In this document: positions 8,696 through 17,900 of the stretch, piece by piece
How positions within the stretch are numbered: position 1 is the stretch's first letter
How the letters are laid out: every line of letters begins with the position of its first letter
NCBI GenBank assembly: GCA_949106495.1
Contig: CARYZD010000001.1
Span: 242,235-306,234, forward strand
Length of the DNA stretch: 64,000 nt
Reading direction: 5' to 3'
Source of the DNA: an uncultured Clostridia bacterium
Lineage (GTDB): Bacteria > Bacillota > Clostridia > TANB77 > CAG-465
Position numbers and translations under genes: made by a program
The notes under the pieces: model-generated
What the model saw: only the letters and a program-made list of their open reading frames with translations
What the model was told of the DNA's origin: nothing
Databases searched by the model: none

Positions 8696-9394
8696 TTAAA
8701 ATTCTATAATATCAATTGTACCATCTGCTTTTATTCCAACTATTCCATATTTTATTTCTGATTGTGTTTCATCTTTTAATATTACTTTTGTAAGCTTTAC
8801 ATATCCTTTGCTATCTGTAACAGATTTAACAGTATAACTTTTATCTAAAATATTATCTATACCTATATATTTTACAGTTCCATCTTCCATTAATATAACA
8901 ACTTTTAAATCCTTTATATCTTTTCCAATTATTGAAATTTGTGCATCAACAATTTTTTGAGAAAATCCAGTTATAGTATGACTTTCAGTATTTTCATTAT
9001 ATCCATAAATTAGATTAGATAGTTCTTTATCTAAGTTTATAATTAAAGAATTTGTTTCAGTATTTACATTAACACTTAAAACACTCATTGTATCTGATAT
9101 ATCTTGACTCACTTTAATGTTTTCTTTTTTGTTTGAAATCTTATTTTCATCAAAAAGAATACTTATATCTTCTTTTGAGCTATTATTTTCTTCAGTTTTA
9201 TTATCTTCTGTATCTTGCATTTTTTCAATCTTAGAATTTAGTTCTTTTATTCCCTCTTCATAGTCTTTATTTTTTTGCTCTAGTGCTGTAATTTCATTAT
9301 TTTTATTTATTACAGTTTTACATGAATATGCAAGACCTATTGTTAATCCTATTATTACTAAAATTAAAACAAACATTGCTATAAACTTTTTCAT
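8696..9394 (-). CDS. Membrane-anchored coiled-coil protein of unknown function
   Basis: I do not recognise a family. The 232 residues begin with a membrane helix (about 4-26) that could be a signal anchor. Next come a short coiled coil of charged heptads (about 32-62), a low-complexity acidic linker, and a C-terminal region of about 130 residues with alternating hydrophobic strands that is probably a beta-rich extracellular domain. The start ATG is preceded by TTTGGAGGTATTT. It is co-directional with the 75-residue gene 17 bases upstream, and the two probably form one transcript starting after the terminator near 9715. Confidence 0.7.
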   Translation of the reverse strand: MKKFIAMFVLILVIIGLTIGLAYSCKTVINKNNEITALEQKNKDYEEGIKELNSKIEKMQDTEDNKTEENNSSKEDISILFDENKISNKKENIKVSQDISDTMSVLSVNVNTETNSLIINLDKELSNLIYGYNENTESHTITGFSQKIVDAQISIIGKDIKDLKVVILMEDGTVKYIGIDNILDKSYTVKSVTDSKGYVKLTKVILKDETQSEIKYGIVGIKADGTIDIIEF

Positions 9395-9411
9395 ATATAA
9401 ATACCTCCAAA

Positions 9412-9639
9412 TTATAACATACTGTCAAGTTCATCATCTGTTAATTCATTTACATCTTTATCTTTATTATATTCTGGTACATCTTCTTCATCTTTTTTCT
9501 CTATTTCTGTTGTTTGATTTGAATTAATATCTATTTTTTCTCTATGATTTTTAATTATTGCTATTGATGTTATAAATCCTATCCCTATAACAATTATAAT
9601 TATACAAATAATTAATATTAATTTACTCTTCTTATCCAT
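9412..9639 (-). CDS. Small single-pass membrane protein
   Basis: The 75 residues start MDKKSKLILI, with one strongly hydrophobic helix (about 7-27) and an acidic, hydrophilic tail ending VNELTDDELDSML. The ATG at 9639 is chosen because AGGGGA lies just upstream. The earlier GTG at 9654 overlaps that site. No known domain was recognised. It lies directly before the anchored coiled-coil gene and probably shares its transcript. Confidence 0.6.
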   Translation of the reverse strand: MDKKSKLILIICIIIIVIGIGFITSIAIIKNHREKIDINSNQTTEIEKKDEEDVPEYNKDKDVNELTDDELDSML

Positions 9640-9700
9640 ATAATATCCCCTCACCTATCCTACATAATATTTATAATTAATATTTTATCATAAGGCTAAA

Positions 9701-9730
9701 AAAAAGTATAGCAAATTGCTATACTTTTTA
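9701..9730 (-). terminator. Terminator after the 9747-11164 gene pair
   Basis: AAAAAGTATAGCAA is followed almost at once by its complement TTGCTATACTTTTT, giving a perfect stem with T tracts on both strands. It separates the two-gene unit on the right from the membrane-protein pair on the left. Confidence 0.8.
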
Positions 9731-9746
9731 AAATACATTATTTTTC

Positions 9747-10031
9747 TTATACTGCATCTTTAGTAAGTTTTTCTATATCATTTAAAGTTGCATATAATAC
9801 TTTACTTTTTTCTTCAATAACTTTATCTAACTTTTCATTTTGCTCTTTTAATTCTTTGATTTTATTAATTTTATCTTGATATTTTTCATTAACTATTTCT
9901 TTATTTTCAATAGTTTTATTTTGAGAAATATTCTTATTATTATCTATATTACTTGTATTTTCTGGTAACATCTTTTTTTTATTATTAAATAATTTATTAA
10001 ATAAATTTTTAATTTCCTTTATAATATTCAT
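9747..10031 (-). CDS. Small coiled-coil protein of unknown function
   Basis: The 94 residues have an amphipathic basic N-terminus (MNIIKEIKNLFNKLFNNKKK), an Asn-rich linker, and a C-terminal coiled coil of about 45 residues (KINKIKELKEQNEKLDKVIE). There is no signal peptide and no known domain. It begins 8 bases after the 374-residue gene and ends before a strong terminator, so the two form one operon. The N-terminal basic amphipathic helix might bind membrane, but that is only inference. Confidence 0.65.
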   Translation of the reverse strand: MNIIKEIKNLFNKLFNNKKKMLPENTSNIDNNKNISQNKTIENKEIVNEKYQDKINKIKELKEQNEKLDKVIEEKSKVLYATLNDIEKLTKDAV

Positions 10032-10039
10032 ATTTTCAC

Positions 10040-11164
10040 CTACCCTATATTTGGATTTTGTTTTTCTTCTCTTTCTTTCTCTAATTCTTGCTTTTTACTT
10101 CTAGCCATATCTATTCTTTCTTCAATTTCTGCCAACTTTTTTTGTTTATTTTCAAGCTCTGACTGTAAATCATCTATTTGGCATTGTAAAATTTTTTCAT
10201 TTACGTTATCTTCCATTTCATTTAAAATTCTATAATCTGAATCTTCTTGATAATCTTTTATTAGTTTCTTATTTCTTTCTTCTAAAATAGGACCCATATT
10301 ATTTTTTATATGTGAATATACCCTTTGACTATTTTCTTTTACATATTCAAAAATATCTTTTTCTTCTTCGCACTTAACAGTTATATAATTAAAATCACAT
10401 GTATTATCACTCATATTTTTAATATATTCCATAGTTAATATATTATTGTTTTTATCTTCATAATGTACATAGTTTGTTAATTCTCCATAAGATTTGCACC
10501 AACTAGAGTCTTCTATTACAGAAACAAAATTTCCATCTTCAAATTTTTCTTCCTTATAGTTATATAAATAGGTATCATCATAAATATTTGTTATTTTTTT
10601 ATCTATATTACCTTTATTATCATAATGTATTGAACCCTCATAACACATGCCTTCGTATTCAGCCATTTTTTCAATTTTAGCTGTTCCATCTTCAAATTTT
10701 TCTACTTTCTCATCATAATCTATATCCTCTTGTAAAAATTCAAAATCTTTATTTTCAAATAATTCCTCTAACGTTAATTCTTTTCCGTTAGAATCCTTTA
10801 AACTAATTTTCATGGAACCGTTAAGCTGATCAAAATCTTCAAATAAGTTAACTTCATTACCATTTCTATCAAAAGCTTTAACTTCTTTTTGTATAAATTG
10901 CCCATAACTTTGTAATGTTTCTTCCTTACTTTTTATATCTCCGTTTTCATAATATCTAGTTTGTTCATACTTATTATCATATTCATCTTGAATTGATTCC
11001 CATTCAATAAATCCATCTTTATTTATCATAACATATTTTATATCATAAGTGCCAGGGTCTCTATATCTAAGTAAGTATTTACCCTCATTTTTTCCATTAT
11101 AATCCGATTCAACTTCCATCCACCCTTTGCTAGTATAATCATCTAATATTTTTTGTATATCCAT
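10040..11164 (-). CDS. Acidic hypothetical protein with repeated EDG segments and C-terminal coiled coil
   Basis: No family was recognised. The 374 residues are soluble, without signal peptide or membrane helix. Several YxxNG or FEDG stretches (for example RYYENGDIKSKEE and EKFEDGTAKIEK) recur at loose intervals. These resemble degenerate MORN or YD-like beta hairpins. The last about 60 residues form a coiled coil (LQSELENKQKKLAEIEERI). The ATG follows AAGGAGAGAGAAGT. It is the first gene of a two-gene unit. A role beside the downstream coiled-coil protein is likely but unknown. Confidence 0.65.
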   Translation of the reverse strand: MDIQKILDDYTSKGWMEVESDYNGKNEGKYLLRYRDPGTYDIKYVMINKDGFIEWESIQDEYDNKYEQTRYYENGDIKSKEETLQSYGQFIQKEVKAFDRNGNEVNLFEDFDQLNGSMKISLKDSNGKELTLEELFENKDFEFLQEDIDYDEKVEKFEDGTAKIEKMAEYEGMCYEGSIHYDNKGNIDKKITNIYDDTYLYNYKEEKFEDGNFVSVIEDSSWCKSYGELTNYVHYEDKNNNILTMEYIKNMSDNTCDFNYITVKCEEEKDIFEYVKENSQRVYSHIKNNMGPILEERNKKLIKDYQEDSDYRILNEMEDNVNEKILQCQIDDLQSELENKQKKLAEIEERIDMARSKKQELEKEREEKQNPNIG

Positions 11165-11332
11165 ACTTCTCTCTCCTTACTTTATAATATAATTTTATAC
11201 TTTTATATTATTTTCCAAAATCAATTATAGTAAACTTATATAATTTTATTTTATATGTTTTAAACACATTTCTTTAATATTACACCAAAAAAACAAAAAA
11301 ACACTTTTTTTGTTACATGATATATATAATAA

Positions 11333-11369
11333 AAAAGAATAAGCTAGAATTAATCTAACTTATTCTTTT
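11333..11369 (-). terminator. Terminator of ileS
   Basis: AAAAGAATAAG and its complement CTTATTCTTTT flank a 15-base loop, partly self-complementary, six bases from the ileS stop codon. The minus-strand transcript ends in a T-rich tail. Confidence 0.8.
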
Positions 11370-11374
11370 AATTT

Positions 11375-14300
11375 TTATTTTACAACTTCAACATCAATAT
11401 TTACATGTTCACCATTTATATTTGTGTCAGTATATGAATCTCTTTGTTCATTATATTTTACTTCTACTGTTAAAGTCTCTTTTTTAATTTCTTCTTCATG
11501 CTTTTTAACAAGTTCTTCAATCATAGCATTATCTGAAACGTATAATACTATTCTATCTAACACTTCAAAGTTTTTATCTTTTCTCATGTTTTGAACCTTA
11601 GAAAGTATTTCTCTTACATATCCTTCTTCTTTTAATTCTTCTGTAATATGTGTATCTAATACTACACCAATTTCTCCCTCACCTGCAAAAGCAAAACCTT
11701 CTTTTCCTTGCATTGTAATTAATAGATTATTAGAATCTAAGTTAATTTCAACATCATCAATCATAATTTGTTCAACTTTACCAGATTTTACTTTATTTGC
11801 TAAATCCATTTGATTTTTCTTAGATATTTCTTCTCTAATCTTTGGTATTAATTTTCCATACTCTTTACCTAGCACTGGAAGATTTGGTTTAATTTCAAAA
11901 TTAACATATTCAGACATTTCTGCACCAAGTACAACATTTTTAACATTAAGTTCTTCTTTAACTATATTTCCATAGTATTCAGGTAATGTATCTACTGAAA
12001 TTAACATTTCAGATAATGGTTGTCTGTTTTTAATATTTTCTGAATTTCTTGCGCTTCTTCCAAGTTGTACTATTTTATATGCAAGATCCATTTCTTTTTC
12101 AAGTTTAGAATCTATTTCTCTCTCATCTACTTCTGGCCATAAACATAGATGTACACTTTCTGGAGCTTCCTTGTCTAAACTACATACTAAATTGTTATAT
12201 ATTTCATCTGTTATAAATGGAACAAATGGAGCCGCAACTCTAATCATTGTTGTAAGTACTCTATATAAAGTTACATATGCACCAATTTTATCCTCTGTTA
12301 AATCTTGTGCCCAGAATCTTTCTCTATTTCTTCTTACATACCAATTAGATAGCTCATCTGTAAATGCTTCAAGATCATAGCCTGCACCAGTTATATCATA
12401 ATGTTCCAATTTATAATCTACAGATTTAATTAAAGTATTTAATTTAGACACTATCCATTTATCCATAAGATTTTCAGATTTAAAATCTTTATATTCTAAT
12501 GGATTAAATTTATCTATTTCTGCATAAAGTACATAGAATGAATATACATTCCATAATGTACTTAAGAAACCTCTTTGACTTTCTTGTACATTTTCAATTG
12601 AAAGTCTTGAAGAAAGCCATGGTGCACTTCCAGTATAGAAATACCATCTTGTAGCATCCGCTCCAACTGTATCTAAAAGTACTAATGGATCAACACCATT
12701 TTTCTTAGACTTAGACATTTTTTGTCCTTTTCCATCAAGCACATGTCCTAAAACAATACAGTTTTCAAAAGGTGTTTTATTAAATAAAGCTGTACCTAGT
12801 GCTGTTAATGTATAGAACCATCCTCTAGTTTGATCTATCGCCTCAGATATAAATTGTGCTGGGAAATTATTATCAAACATTTCTTTGTTTTCAAATGGAT
12901 AATGCCATTGTGCAAAAGGCATTGAACCTGAATCAAACCAACAATCAATAACTTCTTTTGCTCTTGTCATTTCTTTTCCACATTCTGAACATTTTAAATG
13001 AACATTATCTATATATGGTTTATGTAGTTCAATATCATCTGGAACATTTATTCCTTTTTCTTTAAGTTCTGCTATTGAGCCTATACATTCTTGATGTCCA
13101 CATTCACATGACCATATTGGCAGTGGTGTTCCCCAATATCTATCTCTTGAAATACCCCAGTCTATTACATTTTCAAGGAAGTTTCCAAATCTACCTTTTT
13201 TAATAGTTTCTGGATACCAATTTACTTTATCGTTATTTGCAACAAGTTCGTCTCTTAAAGTACTCATTCCAACAAACCAGCTCTCTTTTGGATAATATAA
13301 AAGTGGTGTATCACATCTCCAACAATGTGGATATGAGTGTTCAACTTTTGCTTTAGAGAATAATTTATTTTCATTTCTTAACCATGCACAAATATCTTCA
13401 TTACAATCTCTAACAAATCTACCTTTCCATGGTTCTACTTCTTCAACAAATTTTCCGTTTTTATCTACTAAATTTACAAATGCTATACCATTTTGTTTAG
13501 ATACTAAACTATCATCTTCACCATAAGCTGGTGCTATATGAACAATACCAGTACCATCTGTTAGAGTAACATAATCTCCATGAATTACCTCAAAAGCCTT
13601 TCCATCAACTTTGGCAAATGGCATTAATTGTTCATATTTAGTTCCTAAAAGCTCTGCTCCTTTATATTCTTTTAACACTTCATATTCCATATCTTTAAGA
13701 ACAACAGGTGCTAATTCTTTAGCTAAAACATAAACTTCATATTTTGCCTCTTCTTCTGTTCCAACATTAACTTTAACGTCACAATAATCATAAGCTTTAT
13801 TTACACAAAGTGCTAAGTTTGATGGTAATGTCCATGGTGTAGTTGTCCATGCAAGAATATATTTATCTTCTCCAACTACTTTAAACTTTGCAATACAAGT
13901 TAAATCTTTTACATCTTTATATCCTTGTGCCACTTCATGTGAAGATAAAGCTGTTCCACATCTTGGACAATATGGCATTACTCTATGTCCTTCAAAAAGT
14001 AACTTTTTATTCCATAGTTCTTTTAAAGCCCACCATACTGATTCAATATATTTATTATCATAAGTTATATATGGGTCATCCATATCTACCCAGTATCCAA
14101 CTTTATTTGTCATTTCTTCCCAAATATTTACATATTTGAACACACTTTCCTTACATTCTTTAACAAACTTTTCAACACCATACTCTTCAATTTGCTCTTT
14201 GCCAGATATTCCAAGTTTCTTTTCTATTTCAAGTTCTACTGGTAATCCATGTGTGTCCCAACCAGCTTTTCTAATTACTTTATAACCTTTCATTACTTTA

Positions 14301-14515
14301 TATCTTGGGATAATATCTTTCATAACCCTTGTAATAATATGTCCAGCATGTGGCATACCATTAGCTGTTGGAGGTCCATCATAGAAAGTAAAATATCTTT
14401 TTCCTTTATTCATATCAAAGTTTTTATTTATAATATCTTTTTCTTTCCAAACATCAGCAACATCATGTTCCATTCCAACAAATCCATCTTTGCTTAATTC
14501 AACTTTTTTATACAT
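11375..14515 (-). CDS. ileS: Isoleucyl-tRNA synthetase, long type 2-like form
   Basis: This enzyme charges tRNA-Ile and proofreads valine. The 1046 residues show the HIGH-type motif HAGH (56-59) inside PTANGMPHAGHI, the editing domain with the WTTTPWTLPSN segment, and KMSKS at about 598-602. The overall length, the YDGPPTANG start and a C-terminus without the CxxC zinc finger fit the type 2 (eukaryote-like) group, which includes mupirocin-resistant enzymes. Resistance itself is not shown by the sequence. The ATG follows AAAGGAGAA. It is a single-gene unit, controlled by the T-box leader upstream and ending in a hairpin. Confidence 0.97.
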   Translation of the reverse strand: MYKKVELSKDGFVGMEHDVADVWKEKDIINKNFDMNKGKRYFTFYDGPPTANGMPHAGHIITRVMKDIIPRYKVMKGYKVIRKAGWDTHGLPVELEIEKKLGISGKEQIEEYGVEKFVKECKESVFKYVNIWEEMTNKVGYWVDMDDPYITYDNKYIESVWWALKELWNKKLLFEGHRVMPYCPRCGTALSSHEVAQGYKDVKDLTCIAKFKVVGEDKYILAWTTTPWTLPSNLALCVNKAYDYCDVKVNVGTEEEAKYEVYVLAKELAPVVLKDMEYEVLKEYKGAELLGTKYEQLMPFAKVDGKAFEVIHGDYVTLTDGTGIVHIAPAYGEDDSLVSKQNGIAFVNLVDKNGKFVEEVEPWKGRFVRDCNEDICAWLRNENKLFSKAKVEHSYPHCWRCDTPLLYYPKESWFVGMSTLRDELVANNDKVNWYPETIKKGRFGNFLENVIDWGISRDRYWGTPLPIWSCECGHQECIGSIAELKEKGINVPDDIELHKPYIDNVHLKCSECGKEMTRAKEVIDCWFDSGSMPFAQWHYPFENKEMFDNNFPAQFISEAIDQTRGWFYTLTALGTALFNKTPFENCIVLGHVLDGKGQKMSKSKKNGVDPLVLLDTVGADATRWYFYTGSAPWLSSRLSIENVQESQRGFLSTLWNVYSFYVLYAEIDKFNPLEYKDFKSENLMDKWIVSKLNTLIKSVDYKLEHYDITGAGYDLEAFTDELSNWYVRRNRERFWAQDLTEDKIGAYVTLYRVLTTMIRVAAPFVPFITDEIYNNLVCSLDKEAPESVHLCLWPEVDEREIDSKLEKEMDLAYKIVQLGRSARNSENIKNRQPLSEMLISVDTLPEYYGNIVKEELNVKNVVLGAEMSEYVNFEIKPNLPVLGKEYGKLIPKIREEISKKNQMDLANKVKSGKVEQIMIDDVEINLDSNNLLITMQGKEGFAFAGEGEIGVVLDTHITEELKEEGYVREILSKVQNMRKDKNFEVLDRIVLYVSDNAMIEELVKKHEEEIKKETLTVEVKYNEQRDSYTDTNINGEHVNIDVEVVK

Positions 14516-14560
14516 AAAAATTCTCCTTTCTTTCTATAAAAAAGATTAATTATATAACAA

Positions 14561-14599
14561 AAAAATCGCACATACCTGTATATAAGGAATGTACGATTA
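14561..14599 (-). terminator. T-box terminator hairpin
   Basis: On the minus strand AATCGTACATTCC pairs with GGTATGTGCGATT, with wobble or mismatch at two positions, and is followed by seven T residues. It is the termination state of the ileS leader. The alternative antiterminator would use the T-box sequence just upstream. Confidence 0.85.
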
Positions 14600-14823
14600 T
14601 ATTAACATAAAACATAATATAATATATACAAAATAATAACCACCTTAATATACAACATACCAACATATGTGCCCTTTATTACGTAAGGAATACGGCTCAT
14701 CTTACTATTATTTCAGACTGCAACTCAGAGGTGATTTTCATAATATACTAGTTTAGAAAGGCTCTCACTATCCCTAACTCGCTTTGTATTTCATATAATA
14801 TTACTCTTCCTCGTCATAGTTTT
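14561..14823 (-). promoter_or_regulatory. T-box riboswitch, isoleucine specifier AUC
   Basis: The ileS leader has T-box elements in order on the minus strand. A 5' ATGACGAGGAAGAGTA start is followed by the stem I loop region AGCGAGTTAGGGATAGTGAGAGCC-like (14760-14783). Next is a specifier loop with ATC at 14733-14735 in the context GAAAATCACCTCTGAG. The T-box core AAGGTGGTTATT follows (about 14635-14646), and then the terminator. ATC is an isoleucine codon, which agrees with the downstream gene. The UGGU of the core would pair with the ACCA end of uncharged tRNA-Ile. Uncharged tRNA should stabilise the antiterminator and turn ileS on. Confidence 0.9.
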
Positions 14824-14871
14824 TGTTAATTATTATTTAATCTTTCTTTTTGTAATTTAATTACATAAGTT

Positions 14872-14900
14872 ATTATAGCACAATTATAATTTGTTGTAAA
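14872..14900 (-). promoter_or_regulatory. Promoter of the ileS T-box transcript
   Basis: TTTACA (14895-14900) and TATAAT (14872-14877) on the minus strand are separated by exactly 17 bases. The start would be about 45 bases before the first T-box element. Confidence 0.7.
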
Positions 14901-14932
14901 TACCATAATTTATTAAAATATAAAAATAAAGA

Positions 14933-14948
14933 AAGGAAGCGTTTCCTT
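14933..14948 (-). terminator. Short terminator after giant surface protein A
   Basis: AAGGAA and TTCCTT flank a four-base loop about 30 bases past the stop codon. On the minus strand a T-rich stretch follows. The stem is short but GC-rich for this region. Confidence 0.55.
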
Positions 14949-14978
14949 GTTATAGAAATACTTCCTCTAAATTAACTA

Positions 14979-17900
14979 TTATTTTGCTAATCTTCTTTTT
15001 GAAATAACTACTATTCCAAGTACTGAAATAATTGCTACTATAGATAATACAACAACTTGTATATCCCCTGTATTTGTTACTTCAAATATTATTCCTTCTT
15101 TACTATCATCATCTGCTACAAATGTTAGTCCAGTCATATTTTCATCTATTTCATATCCTTCTGGTGCTACCATTTCAACAAACTTATATGTTCCATATGG
15201 TACATTTTCTATTACATATTCTCCATTTTCATCTGTTACTGCATTTTCTACTAGATATACTTTTTCTCCATCTTTATTTACATACTCATTACCATCTTTA
15301 TCTAGTAATACTATTGTAAATACACAACCTTGTAATGGTTCAGATGTTTTACTATCTCTTTTTATTACTTTAACAAAATCTATTGTTTTTCTTATATTTT
15401 CTACGTCAACTTTTATTGGTTTAAATTCTTGTCTTTCTTCATCAAATTCTGCTGTAAATTCATATACAGTTTCATTTAATTCATACATATCTGGCATTTT
15501 TACTTCTGTAAAGTAATATGTTTCTCCATCCTTTAGTATATCATTTGGAAGATGTGCTTCTCCTCTATCATTTGTGATAGCATGAAGTAATACTTTTCCA
15601 TCTTTATCTGTTATTTCAAATACGCATCCAAATACTGGATCACCTGTTACATCATCTGTTTTTTGGATCGCTGGTCCAACCACAGAATCTTCTATTAATG
15701 CTTTATATACTAAAGCATCTCTATCATCAACTGTTAAATCTAATTTAACAATTTCTTCAGATAATTCATATCCTTTAGCTGGTTTTATTTCTTTAATATA
15801 ATATGTTCCAAGTGGTATATCTTCTAGTCTAATCATACCTGTTTCATTTGTTACCATTTCAACATCAACATATTTATCTCCAGATTTTACATACAATGGT
15901 TTTGTACAATCTTCATCAACATATACTTTGTATGTTGCTCCTGGTACAAATTTTACTTCATTGTCTTCTAGATATTTTTCTATTTCTTCTTCTGTCATTC
16001 CTTTAAAATTGTTAATTAATTCTTGTACTTGTTCATCCATATCATCAACTTCTATATCTTGACCATTGATAACTACATTATCAAAAGTTGTTGTTGATAA
16101 TTTAATTAATGATACATCTGCACCCTCATATGTATTTGTAAATTTTTCTCCTCCAGTAACTACAAATTCATCTATATTATTAGTATGTTTTAATGTAAAG
16201 TATTGTTTTTCTTCACTTTTTGTATATGGATATGATGCTTCAAGTTCTTGTACGTAGTATTCTCCTTCTGGAAGGTCTATTGTACTTGTTACATTAGCAT
16301 TATCTCCTTCTACCTCTATAACATCTACTAATTTTCCTTGTGGTATTACTATATTTCCTTTATTATTTTTTAATGCTTGGTTTGTATATACCCCAAATAC
16401 TGCTTTTTTCTCTAATGTTTCTCCATTTGCATAATTTACTTCTTCATATTCTTTTTCAAATGTTAATTTTAGTTTTTGTCTTACATTTGTTAATTCTTTT
16501 TTATGAGTTTCAACTCTTTTATACATATTTGTATTTGTTAATGTTACATTTTCTATATCTGTATCTGTTATATATCCTTTTGGCGTAACAACTTCTCTTA
16601 TTTCATATTCTCCTGGGAATAATTCTTCTGTTATTGCTATTCCATTCTCATCAGTTGTTATAGTATCTACTAATGTTCCTTTTGTAACATAGGTATTTCT
16701 ACCATCTGATGATTTTATATCATTTACTGAGTATATTTCATATGTTACACCTGGTAAACCTTGCATTGTATATTTTGGTGTATATTTCTCTCCATATTTA
16801 GTATCACTCATTAACACTTCAGAGAACATCTCACCTTTTTTATCTATTTCAAGTTTTACTTTTAAAGGATTATTTGCAATTTCCATCTCATAAATTAGTT
16901 CTGCATCTGGGTCATAAACTAATTGATCTCCTGTTATTAATCCCATTGCTACACTATCTATTCTTACTGCAACTCCACCTTTTGTTGCATCTCCTAAATC
17001 TGATTCTTTTTCTGGTATTCTATATTCATCATCTAAGTAATATCCTTCTGGTGCTTTTGTTTCATATACTACATAGTCACCCGCAAGTAATTTTTGTGGT
17101 GTTATAAAATATCCTTCATCATTTGTCTCAAATTCATCTATATATACTCCACTTGGATATATCATTTGTGATACCCATTTATTGTTTTGAACATCCCAAA
17201 TTTTATATTTAGCTCCTGCAAGCTCTACAGTTGCTCCATTATGTTTATCTGTTTTTTGAAGTTTTAAATATGCCTCTATTGGTTCCTCGCCAAATATTCT
17301 ATATTCTAATTGTTCATGTTTCTTTCTTAAATCCACTTTTTCTGGTTGAATATAGAAATATGTATGGAAACCTAAATCACTCTCTTTTATTTCTGTTATT
17401 GTATATTGTCCATATGGTATTGTATATGGATAATAATCTTTTAATACATCTCCTACAAATTCTCCATATCCTTTTTCATCTATTGTTACATCATAATATA
17501 CTTGTCCATTAGATGAATCTAATGTAAGTCTTAATATTGCTCCAGTAGCTGGTCTTTCTTCTGTTGTTCCTAAAATATTTTCAAATTTTATTAATTGTAT
17601 TCTACCTTTCCATACTTCTTCTTTAGAAGTTATTGGATGATATGATATTTTTTCTCTATTAATTGTTTGCTCTACTGCTGTTTCATATATTCTATAAACG
17701 GTTTCATCTAATAAATATCCTTCTGGAGCTTTGGTCTCTTTTACGAAATATTCTCCATATGGTCCATTAGCGTCTGCCTTTTTCATTAGTAATTCTTTTG
17801 AACTACCATTACCATTTGCATCTAATGTTATAACATCTGCAACCTTTGTTAAAGCTTCGTCTTCATATACTGTATATTGAGCTCCAATAAATTTAGCATC

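Noticed and set aside
15074..17512. Leu/His-rich plus-strand frames opposite giant protein A
   Set aside because: They are antisense readings of Glu/Lys/Tyr-rich Cna-B repeats, with no ribosome sites or promoters.
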